From the NCBI RefSeq assembly GCF_026013545.1, contig NZ_JAPDOG010000028.1, positions 1-51,413 of the forward strand: a DNA stretch of 51,413 nucleotides. The letters are read 5' to 3'. Numbering within the stretch: position 1 is the first letter of the stretch; every line of letters begins with the position of its first letter. Source of the DNA: Defluviimonas salinarum (GTDB lineage Bacteria; Pseudomonadota; Alphaproteobacteria; Rhodobacterales; Rhodobacteraceae). The notes beneath the pieces were generated by a model. That model ran no database searches. It was given only the letters and a program-made list of their open reading frames with translations, and was not told the origin of the DNA. The position numbers and the translations under genes are program-made. Positions 44,704-51,413 of the stretch are shown here, one piece after another.

Positions 44704-46152
44704 CTATTTTGTAATTTTATGTCCCGACCGATTTCGAATCCGGGCCGATGGGCGAAAGTCGCCCATTTCCGATGCCGCACTTGCAGCAAGATGCTGTCGG
44801 ACCGGGGCGGCGTAGAAGCCGATGAGCGCGCGGTCCTTCGGCAGCACGGTGACCCTGCCCTTGGCACTGCGGACGATCTTGCGCAGCGAAAGGATCGCCA
44901 GCGCGGTCTCGACGGCCTTGGGCACCGAGCCGTCCGGAAGCTCGAGATGGACGTCGATGGCGCGCAATTCGGCCGCGAGCGCCTCGGCGCGGTGCATAAG
45001 CGCGTCCCGGGCGATCTCGGTCTCCTCGCCAAGCGCCGCGGTAACGAGCGGCACCGGCAGCACCGGGACGTTGCGGGCGATCCGCGCCATCAGCGCCTCG
45101 GCGATCTCGGCGGTGGCGTCCTCGTGCGGCGCCTTCAGGAACTCGGCCAGCGACAGGGGCGCGCCGAAGCTGACGGAGGCGATGCCGTATTTGCGGAACC
45201 GCCGGGTCAGCATGCGCCGGAGCTGGCGGCCGACAAACTGCGCGCCCGACCAGACCGAGCCACGGAACCGGCGCACGCCGGCGGCATGGGCGGCGACCAG
45301 CACGCGGTCCTCGATGATCCGGTCATAGGCGAGCGAGACCGGCACGAAGACCACATCCGGCCCGCCCTCCTCATAGCCCGAGACGATGTAACCGAGCAGG
45401 CCGAGCTTCGGCCGCCCGACGCGCCCGTCGAGGCTGAGCCCGCCCTCGGGGAAGATCGCCTGGGTCACGCCCTCGGCCGTTGCCATCTGCACATAGCGGG
45501 CGAGCACCCGACGGTAGAGCAGGTTGCCCGAGCGGCGGCGGATGAAATAGGCGCCCGAAGCCCGGATCAGCCCGGATAAGGGCCAGATCCGCGCCCATTC
45601 CCCGACCGCGTAGGACAGCGCCGAGCGGCTCGCCGCGAGATGGGTGACGAGGATGTAATCCATGTTCGAGCGGTGGTTCATCACGAAGACCACCGTCGCC
45701 TTCTTGTCGATCGCGCCGAACGCGCCCTCGTCGAACCGGCCGATGTGGACACGGTAGACGAGCCGGGCGAGCCATTTCGTCGCCCGCGCGGCGAAACCGA
45801 AATAGACCGTGGCCGAGAAGGCCGGAACGATCTCGCGCGCATAGCGGCGGGCACGCTGGTGGACGACGGTCTCCGGCTCGCCGGTCAGGGCGGCCTCGGC
45901 GGCGATCGCCTCGGCGACCTGGGGATCGTGGACGAGCCGCACGATCATGTCGGGCCGCGCCATCAGCTTGAAGGGCTGGATCGGCCGGTCGAGCTTCGCG
46001 TTCAGCCGCGCCACCACCCGTTCCATCCGTTTGCGGAAGAACCAGCGAACGGACGGAACGAGGAAATGCGAGAAGAACGACATGGACGCGAACACGAGAA
46101 CCACGACCAGCAGCCAGATCGGAATTTCAACGGTCGCCATCATGCCGTTCAT
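44704..46152 (-). CDS. Glycerol-3-phosphate acyltransferase-like (PlsB/PlsC type) protein
   Basis: A membrane-associated acyltransferase of 482 residues: N-terminal membrane helix (IPIWLLVVVLVFASMSFFSHFLV), then the LPLAT block with HX4D motif NHRSNMDYIL (about residues 160-170) and FPEGGLSLDGRVG. The C-terminal region is about 200 residues long. Length lies between PlsC (about 250) and PlsB (about 800). Genes of this type lie next to ccr in related genomes. Probably makes lysophosphatidate or phosphatidate. The exact start among ATG 46152, 46143 and 46140 is uncertain. Confidence 0.85.
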   Translation of the reverse strand: MNGMMATVEIPIWLLVVVLVFASMSFFSHFLVPSVRWFFRKRMERVVARLNAKLDRPIQPFKLMARPDMIVRLVHDPQVAEAIAAEAALTGEPETVVHQRARRYAREIVPAFSATVYFGFAARATKWLARLVYRVHIGRFDEGAFGAIDKKATVVFVMNHRSNMDYILVTHLAASRSALSYAVGEWARIWPLSGLIRASGAYFIRRRSGNLLYRRVLARYVQMATAEGVTQAIFPEGGLSLDGRVGRPKLGLLGYIVSGYEEGGPDVVFVPVSLAYDRIIEDRVLVAAHAAGVRRFRGSVWSGAQFVGRQLRRMLTRRFRKYGIASVSFGAPLSLAEFLKAPHEDATAEIAEALMARIARNVPVLPVPLVTAALGEETEIARDALMHRAEALAAELRAIDVHLELPDGSVPKAVETALAILSLRKIVRSAKGRVTVLPKDRALIGFYAAPVRQHLAASAASEMGDFRPSARIRNRSGHKITK

Positions 46153-46185
46153 GCCTTTCGGTCCGGCTCCGCCGCGCCGGCGCCA

Positions 46186-46989
46186 TCAGCCCGGCAGGTC
46201 CGTCGGTTTCTGGCCGATACTTTCGAGCGCCCATATATACGTGCGGACATCGGTGCGGAAAGACCAGATGCGGCCCGAGCCGAGATCGATGATCTCGGTG
46301 GTGACGACACACCAGAGAATGCTGAGCGACACCGCAACGAGCCGGTTGGAGCGACCGGCAAGTCCGAACTTGTAACCGACCGCGCCCATGCCGACGAGGT
46401 TCATGCCCAGAAGCAGCCAGACGAGCTGGGGCGGCATGATGAATCCCATCGCGAACCGCATCTCGGTTGTCGCATCGAACGTGTTGTTGACCGCATTCAT
46501 GAGCGAGGCCGCCGCGGGGTCCTTCCGCTCCGCGACGATGGTGCTCACATGGTCCCAGATCACCGTCTGAAGCTCGTTGGTGCGGGCGTCTGCCTCATCG
46601 ATGGCCGGATCGTGCCTGCGCGACCCCGCAAAGATCTGCCGTGCCCCGAGATAATCGCCAAGCGCCGACGCCACGGCCTCCCCGTCCGCCCCGCCAATCG
46701 CCTTCGCCTGAAGCCAGGCGGTGCCGATCGCGTTGGCCTCGCCCATCGCGGATGCGAGCCGGTCCGCGTTGCGCGACGTCGCCGCCGAAAGGTTGAAGGC
46801 CAGAACGAAGGCCAGCAGGCCGAGAACGCTGCCGATGACCAGGCCGGTCGTGTCATCGCCTGCGGCTTCGCTCGTGCGCTGGCGGTTGCCGACCCGCCTG
46901 CCGAACTCGTTCATCGTCACAAGAAATACGGTCAGTATGACCATGAACAGGATTTGGCTCTTTGCCATCAGTTCCAAAAGGTTGAACAC
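46186..46989 (-). CDS. Membrane protein with bestrophin-like (DUF4239) domain
   Basis: A protein of 267 residues with two N-terminal helices (ILFMVILTVFLVTMNEFGRRVG and LVIGSVLGLLAFVLAFNLSAA) and two C-terminal helices (LVWLLLGMNLVGMGAVGYKFGLAG and VAVSLSILWCVVTTEII), separated by a helical soluble part. This layout fits the DUF4239/bestrophin-like group, which may form ion channels; the function is not established. The GTG start at 46987-46989 has GGGAGG upstream; ATG 46968 is an alternative. Confidence 0.75.
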   Translation of the reverse strand: MFNLLELMAKSQILFMVILTVFLVTMNEFGRRVGNRQRTSEAAGDDTTGLVIGSVLGLLAFVLAFNLSAATSRNADRLASAMGEANAIGTAWLQAKAIGGADGEAVASALGDYLGARQIFAGSRRHDPAIDEADARTNELQTVIWDHVSTIVAERKDPAAASLMNAVNNTFDATTEMRFAMGFIMPPQLVWLLLGMNLVGMGAVGYKFGLAGRSNRLVAVSLSILWCVVTTEIIDLGSGRIWSFRTDVRTYIWALESIGQKPTDLPG

Positions 46990-47163
46990 CCCGTCGCCCT
47001 CCCCGCGCGGCGCGAGGATCCACGCCGCTCCGCAAGAGGAGCTTAGCCGCAAGCCCATAGAAAGGAAGCGTTTCCGCACGCGGGCCGGGCGTGCGTCGAC
47101 ACCGGTGCGACCGAACCGGCAATCGCGGCGCACCGGTCGTCGGCAGCACCGGCTCGCCCCCCA

Positions 47164-47177
47164 TCACGCATGCGTGA
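47164..47177. promoter_or_regulatory. Perfect 14-bp palindrome in a divergent intergenic region
   Basis: TCACGCATGCGTGA is fully self-complementary. It lies between the divergently transcribed bestrophin-like gene and the secreted protein gene, about 76 bp before the latter's start codon. It is a candidate operator; the regulator is unknown. Confidence 0.4.
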
Positions 47178-47252
47178 GGGACCGGGCCGCTGAACCGTGG
47201 TAGCGTTCTGGCTCTTGCCGATATTTGAGCGGGACAACGGGAGGTATTCAGA

Positions 47253-47879
47253 ATGTTCTTAAAGACAGCGGGCGCCATTGCCATCACGCTCGCCGCGACG
47301 GCGGCCTTCGCGCAGGACGGCACGATGAGTTTCTTCGTGACCAGCCAGAACCCCGGCACCGGCGGCAATTTCGGCGGGATCGAGGGGGCGGACGCCCATT
47401 GCGCCGCACTCGCCGAGGCGGCCGGCGTGACCGGCAAGACCTGGCACGCCTATCTCTCCACGAGCGCCGAGAACGCCCGCGACCGGATCGGCGCCGGCCC
47501 CTGGGTCAACGCCGCCGGCGTCACCATCGCCGCGAGCGTCGACGAGCTTCACAGCGCCGCCAACAACCTCACCAAGGAGACCGGGCTCGACGAGACCGGC
47601 GCGGTGGTGAACGGCCGCGGCGACGAGCCGAACCGGCACGACATCCTCACCGGCTCGATGCCCGACGGCACGGTCGCCGAGGGCATGACCTGCGCCGACT
47701 GGACCTCGGACGCCGAGGACGCCGCCGGGATGGTCGGGCACCACGACCGGATGGGGCTCGACGATTCGGACGCGGCGAAGTCGTGGAACTCGTCGCATTC
47801 CTCGCGCGGCGGCTGCGGCCTCGACGCGCTGCGCGGCACCGGCGGCGACGGGCTTCTCTACTGCTTCGCCGTGAACTGA
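47253..47879 (+). CDS. Secreted lectin-fold-like protein
   Basis: An exported protein of 208 residues with signal peptide MFLKTAGAIAITLAATAAFAQ. The mature part contains FFVTSQNPGTGGNFGGIEGADAHC, WHAYLSTSAENARDRIGAGPW, and a C-terminal SRGGCGLDALRGTGGDGLLYCF. Spaced cysteines and WxAYLS...GPW pattern resemble C-type-lectin-fold secreted proteins (DUF1554-like). Function unknown; possibly surface binding. GGGAGG ribosome binding site, and a good terminator follows. Confidence 0.7.
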   Translation: MFLKTAGAIAITLAATAAFAQDGTMSFFVTSQNPGTGGNFGGIEGADAHCAALAEAAGVTGKTWHAYLSTSAENARDRIGAGPWVNAAGVTIAASVDELHSAANNLTKETGLDETGAVVNGRGDEPNRHDILTGSMPDGTVAEGMTCADWTSDAEDAAGMVGHHDRMGLDDSDAAKSWNSSHSSRGGCGLDALRGTGGDGLLYCFAVN

Positions 47880-47885
47880 GCCCCG

Positions 47886-47922
47886 ATTGGGCCGGTGCAG
47901 CATTTTCCGGCCCGATTTTTTT
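47886..47922 (+). terminator. Intrinsic terminator after the secreted protein gene
   Basis: Arms GGGCCGG (47889-47895) and CCGGCCC (47907-47913) enclose an 11-nt loop, and a run of seven T follows (47916-47922). It separates this gene from the ecm transcript. Confidence 0.85.
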
Positions 47923-48003
47923 GCACTGCAGCATCTGGACGCGCAACTTTATTCCGCATAGGTTGCCGGGCGAAGAACTATATTACCCCGCGAGGTGACG
48001 CCC

Positions 48004-49974
48004 ATGTCCGACCAACCCGAGCGCGACCGGCCCTGGCTGTTCCGCACCTATGCCGGCCATTCGACGGCGGAAAAGTCGAACGCGCTCTACCGGGCGAATC
48101 TCGCCAAGGGCCAGACCGGGCTCTCGGTCGCCTTCGACCTGCCGACCCAGACCGGCTACGACAGCGACCACGAGCTGGCGAAGGGCGAGGTCGGCAAGGT
48201 CGGCGTGCCGGTCTGCCACCTCGGCGACATGCGGACCCTGTTCGAGGACATTCCCCTTGACCAGATGAACACCTCGATGACGATCAACGCCACCGCGCCG
48301 TGGCTGCTTGCGCTTTATATCGCGGTGGCCGAGGAGCAGGGGGCGGATGTCGCCGCGCTGCAGGGCACGGTGCAGAACGACATCATCAAGGAATACCTCT
48401 CGCGCGGCACCTACATCTGCCCGCCGAAGCCATCCTTGAAGATGATCACCGATGTCGCGGCCTACACGGCGGAGCACCTGCCGAAGTGGAACCCGATGAA
48501 CGTCTGCTCCTATCACCTGCAGGAAGCGGGTGCCACGCCGGAGCAGGAGCTGGCCTTCGCGCTTGCGACCGGCATCGCGGTGCTCGACGATCTCAAGGGC
48601 AAGGTGGCACCGGACGCCTTCCCGGCGATGGTCGGCCGCATCTCGTTCTTCGTCAACGCCGGCATCCGCTTCGTCACCGAGCTGTGCAAGATGCGCGCCT
48701 TCACCGAGCTCTGGGACGAGATCTGCCTCGAGCGCTACGGCATCGCGGAGGAGAAATACCGCCGCTTCCGCTACGGCGTGCAGGTGAACTCGCTCGGCCT
48801 CACCGAGCAGCAGCCGGAGAACAACGTCTACCGCATCCTCCTCGAAATGCTCGCGGTGACGCTCTCGAAGAACGCCCGCGCCCGCGCGGTGCAGCTTCCC
48901 GCCTGGAACGAGGCGCTCGGCCTGCCCCGCCCCTGGGACCAGCAATGGTCCTTGCGGATGCAGCAGATCCTCGCCTACGAGACCGACCTTCTCGAATACG
49001 GCGACCTCTTCGACGGCAACCCGGCGATCACCGCGAAGGTCGAGGCGCTGAAGGTCGGCGCGCGCGACGAGCTGAAGACGCTCGACGGCATGGGCGGCGC
49101 GATCGCGGCGATCGAATACATGAAGTCGCGGCTGGTGGAGTCGAATGCCGCCCGTCTCACCCGGATCGAGGCGGGCGAGACCGTGGTCGTCGGCGTCAAC
49201 CGCTGGCGCGAGGGCGAGGCCTCGCCGCTGACGGCCGGCGACGGCGCGATCCTGACCGTCGACCCGGCGGTCGAGGTCGACCAGGTGGCGCGGCTGAACG
49301 CCTGGCGCGCTGCGCGCGACGCGGGCGCGGTGGCCGCAGCGCTGGCCGCGCTCCGCGCCGCAGCGACTGTGGGGGAAAACGTCATGCCCGCCTCGGTTGC
49401 CTGCGCGAAAGCCGGCGTCACCACCGGCGAATGGGCCGGCGTGATGCGCCAGGTCCACGGCGAGTACCGAGGCCCGACCGGCGTCTCGAAGAGCCCGTCG
49501 AACCGCACCGAGGGCCTCGACGAGATCCGCGACGCGGTGGATGCGGTGTCGAAGCAACTCGGGCGGCGGCTGAAGTTCCTCGTCGGCAAGCCGGGGCTCG
49601 ACGGCCATTCGAACGGCGCCGAGCAGATCGCGGCTCGGGCGCGCGACTGCGGCATGGACATCAGCTACGAGGGCATCCGCCTCACCCCCGCCGAGATCGT
49701 CGCGGCGGCGGCCGAGGCCGAGGCGCATGTGGTCGGCCTGTCAGTGCTCTCGGGCTCGCACCTGCCGCTGATGGCCGAGGTGATGGAGCGGATGCGCGCG
49801 GCGGGTCTCGCGCATGTCCCGGTCGTCGTCGGCGGGATCATCCCCGAGGAGGATGCCGCGCGGCTTCGCGAGATGGGCGTTGCGCGGGTCTATACGCCGA
49901 AGGACTTCGAGCTGAACCGGATCATGTTCGACATCGTGGCGCTCGCCGAGCCGAAGGCGGTCGCGGCTGAGTGA
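48004..49974 (+). CDS. ecm: Ethylmalonyl-CoA mutase (protein MeaA)
   Basis: A coenzyme B12-dependent enzyme of 656 residues that converts ethylmalonyl-CoA to methylsuccinyl-CoA in the ethylmalonyl-CoA pathway. The N-terminal TIM-barrel substrate domain begins RPWLFRTYAGHSTAEKSN; the C-terminal cobalamin-binding domain has the DxHxxG motif (GLDGHSNG, Asp near 532), the SVLSGSH loop and VVGGIIPEEDA. The long form of this group, starting near MSDQPERDRPW, differs from methylmalonyl-CoA mutase by length and the missing N-terminal tail. ATG 48004 has GAGGTG upstream; the GTG at 47995 lies inside that ribosome binding site. Confidence 0.96.
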   Translation: MSDQPERDRPWLFRTYAGHSTAEKSNALYRANLAKGQTGLSVAFDLPTQTGYDSDHELAKGEVGKVGVPVCHLGDMRTLFEDIPLDQMNTSMTINATAPWLLALYIAVAEEQGADVAALQGTVQNDIIKEYLSRGTYICPPKPSLKMITDVAAYTAEHLPKWNPMNVCSYHLQEAGATPEQELAFALATGIAVLDDLKGKVAPDAFPAMVGRISFFVNAGIRFVTELCKMRAFTELWDEICLERYGIAEEKYRRFRYGVQVNSLGLTEQQPENNVYRILLEMLAVTLSKNARARAVQLPAWNEALGLPRPWDQQWSLRMQQILAYETDLLEYGDLFDGNPAITAKVEALKVGARDELKTLDGMGGAIAAIEYMKSRLVESNAARLTRIEAGETVVVGVNRWREGEASPLTAGDGAILTVDPAVEVDQVARLNAWRAARDAGAVAAALAALRAAATVGENVMPASVACAKAGVTTGEWAGVMRQVHGEYRGPTGVSKSPSNRTEGLDEIRDAVDAVSKQLGRRLKFLVGKPGLDGHSNGAEQIAARARDCGMDISYEGIRLTPAEIVAAAAEAEAHVVGLSVLSGSHLPLMAEVMERMRAAGLAHVPVVVGGIIPEEDAARLREMGVARVYTPKDFELNRIMFDIVALAEPKAVAAE

Positions 49975-50057
49975 CGCCGAGCCCGGCCTGACGCGACGCG
50001 AGGATTGCCTTCGGCGGCGGCCTGACGGAAAACGACTGCATTGCTCCGGAGGTTTCC

Positions 50058-50531
50058 ATGCGCTCGTTTTCCGCCCCTGCTGCCTGCCTCGCCGCGCTTG
50101 TCAGCGCCCTTCCCGCCACCGCGCAGGACCTCGCCGACCTGCCGCCCGAATTCCGCGACCGGATCGAGGCCGCGCGCGCCGACTGCGCCGGCTTCGACAA
50201 CGGCGTGCTCTCGGTCGACTGGGGCGCGGTGTCGCGGCCCGATCTCGACGGTGACTTCAAACCCGACTGGGCGCTCGACGAATACCTGCTCAGTTGCTCG
50301 ACGGCGGCGAGCCTCTTTTGCGGCACCGGCGGCTGCACCACGACCTTCAAGGTCGGCGACAGCGTCATGACGCTCCTCAACAAGGGCTGGGATCTCGCCT
50401 TGATGAACACCGGCCCGGTGCTTCTGGCGCAGATCCACGGCTCCGAATGCGGCGGGACCAATCTCAACCGCTGCGTCGTCGCGCTGACCTGGGACGAGGG
50501 GCGCTGGAACCGGGTGGGCGGCGCCGAATAG
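50058..50531 (+). CDS. Secreted cysteine-rich protein, unknown function
   Basis: An exported protein of 157 residues with a signal peptide (MRSFSAPAACLAALVSALPATA). The mature part has six cysteines, including CSTAASLFCGTGGC and ECGGTNLNRC, which may form disulfides. It ends LTWDEGRWNRVGGAE. It resembles Rhodobacteraceae hypothetical proteins with no known role. GGAGG precedes the ATG. Confidence 0.75.
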   Translation: MRSFSAPAACLAALVSALPATAQDLADLPPEFRDRIEAARADCAGFDNGVLSVDWGAVSRPDLDGDFKPDWALDEYLLSCSTAASLFCGTGGCTTTFKVGDSVMTLLNKGWDLALMNTGPVLLAQIHGSECGGTNLNRCVVALTWDEGRWNRVGGAE

Positions 50532-50623
50532 CCCCCCCGAACCGGACCACGCCCGGCATCGTGACGCTTGCCGAACCGAGACCGGACGCGGCAGAGTGAG
50601 CGGGTCACGAGCCGGAGGACCAC

Positions 50624-51112
50624 ATGACCCTGCAAGCCCGCGCGTTTCCCGACTATGCGGCAGCGCTGCTGTCCGCCTACGAAGAAGAGGTGTCGGGCGA
50701 AGCCTATTTCGCAGCACTCGCCGCGATGCAATCGGGCCGCGCCCGCGACGCCCTCACGCTCATGGCGGAAATGGAGCGGGCGACGGCGCGGGCGCTCGAG
50801 CCGCTGCTCGAAGCCGCGGATGTGCGCCCCGCGGACCGTTCGGCGCTTCTCGAAGAAGGCCGCGCCGAGGCACAAGAGCTCGCGGGCCAGAGCTGGCACG
50901 ACCTCCTCACCGACATGCGCGACGACTACGGCGCCTATGTCGCGGAGTTCGAGGTGGTCCGCGCCGGCGCGCCCGAAGCCCTCAGGCACCACGCCGACCT
51001 GCTCGTCGCGCACGAGGTGGCGATCATCGACCACGCGCGGGCCGAACTGGCCGGCGACTCGGACAGCCTCGCGCCGCTCCGGCGCTACCTCGCGCAAGCC
51101 AGGAGCGTCTGA
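50624..51112 (+). CDS. Putative ferritin-like/rubrerythrin-like helical protein
   Basis: A soluble, strongly helical protein of 162 residues without signal peptide. The segments YEEEVSGEAYFAAL, LTLMAEMERATARALEPLL, YGAYVAEFEVV and LVAHEVAIIDHARAEL contain Glu/His pairs spaced as in four-helix di-iron proteins. This suggests a ferritin-like fold, but a full metal site is not proven by eye. ATG 50624 has GGAGGACC upstream. Function unknown. Confidence 0.65.
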   Translation: MTLQARAFPDYAAALLSAYEEEVSGEAYFAALAAMQSGRARDALTLMAEMERATARALEPLLEAADVRPADRSALLEEGRAEAQELAGQSWHDLLTDMRDDYGAYVAEFEVVRAGAPEALRHHADLLVAHEVAIIDHARAELAGDSDSLAPLRRYLAQARSV

Positions 51113-51300
51113 CCCCCGCCCCACCCGCGCGGCCCCGGCCGCCCGGCGAGCGCCACCGACGAGACCGGCCACGCCCCACCAAATCGACGCCGGCCCGCTC
51201 GGGACCGCCGAACCCAAATGAGGGCTTTTCGGCATCGGCTTTGACGAAGTCGGAAGGGCGGGTTCGAGCCCATAGCAGTCATGCAGCCAAACGAAGTCTA

Positions 51301-51413
51301 GGGCCTGTTGACAAAAGGGATTCACACGGACGCCTGATCATGATTCAAGCTGGTATCTGCGATGGAGACCAGCTTGGCACGAGACCTGATGTCGGACGAT
51401 GAGTGGGCGTTCT
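51301..51413 (+). mobile_element. Left end of an IS5-family insertion sequence
   Basis: The element begins at GGGCCTGTTGACAAAAGGG directly after CTA (51298-51300, possible target duplication). It fits terminal inverted repeats of IS5-family (IS427/IS1031-like) elements. The transposase start lies 61 bp inside. The right end is beyond the window. Confidence 0.7.
51362..51413 (+). CDS. IS5-family transposase, N-terminal fragment
   Basis: Only 17 codons are in the window: METSLARDLMSDDEWAF. The segment ARDLMSDDEWAF is the usual start of IS5-family transposases in alphaproteobacteria. The DDE catalytic residues would follow outside the window. Confidence 0.8.
   Translation, partial: METSLARDLMSDDEWAF

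Noticed and set aside
47983-49728. Open frame of 581 codons opposite ecm
   Set aside because: Arg/His-rich antisense frame of a clearly conserved enzyme.
48300-49970. Open frame of 556 codons in another frame of ecm
   Set aside because: Arg-rich shadow frame of ecm on the same strand.
51261-51275. GGGTTCGAGCCC looks like a tRNA T-arm
   Set aside because: No D-arm, anticodon arm or acceptor stem can be paired within 80 nt upstream.

Overview
The window is high-GC, densely coded chromosomal DNA. Gene content and order point to an alphaproteobacterium of the Rhodobacteraceae (Rhodobacter/Roseobacter relatives). Evidence: a ybgC-tolQRAB-pal-cpoB-tilS-ftsH block, ruvCAB, phosphatidylcholine synthase, crotonyl-CoA carboxylase/reductase and ethylmalonyl-CoA mutase, a luxR-luxI pair, a DMSP-lyase-type cupin, and short GC hairpin/GGGATATTT intergenic elements. 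Species cannot be told from this sequence alone. No rRNA, tRNA or CRISPR array was recognised. Positions of promoters and operators are read by eye.

Left part (1-15 kb): the 5' end of formate-tetrahydrofolate ligase runs off the left edge. Next come a trans-aconitate methyltransferase-like gene and the envelope operon running leftwards: ybgC, tolQ, tolR, tolA, tolB, pal, cpoB, tilS, ftsH. A small bactofilin and a SAM methyltransferase run the other way. They are followed by an unknown Rhodobacteraceae-type gene and the Holliday-junction operon ruvC-ruvA-ruvB, which has a near-consensus LexA box. A DUF1127 micro-protein with a clear terminator closes this part.

Middle part (15-31 kb): prmA; a secreted AhpD-like protein and a TetR regulator sharing a promoter with two matching operators; an acetyltransferase/MATE/MFS group; and an operon of a secreted COG4315-type protein, an ECF sigma factor and its membrane anti-sigma factor. 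The anti-sigma gene is broken by an exact 20-bp tandem duplication. Then come priA, transaldolase, DUF484-xerC, pcs, an atypical NYN-domain gene, a NifU-like Fe-S protein, tsaB and rimI.

Right part (31-51 kb): a tightly overlapped import operon holds a BMP-family binding protein, a double ATPase and two permeases. A DMSP-lyase-family cupin and a LysE exporter are inserted between the transport genes. TSUP/TIGR02186, an SDR, an Lrp-type ligand domain and a RecD-like helicase follow. A quorum-sensing block (small ORF, luxR, luxI) lies directly downstream of ccr. The ethylmalonyl-CoA mutase gene is about 3.4 kb further on, so two signature steps of the ethylmalonyl-CoA pathway are close together. 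The right edge is the left end of an IS5-family insertion sequence.

The observations most worth following up are the duplication-frameshifted anti-sigma factor, the cupin lyase plus LysE inside the nucleoside-type ABC operon, the paired TetR operators in front of a periplasmic AhpD-like protein that lacks the usual histidine, the hairpin over the luxI ribosome binding site, and the NYN-OST-HTH gene.
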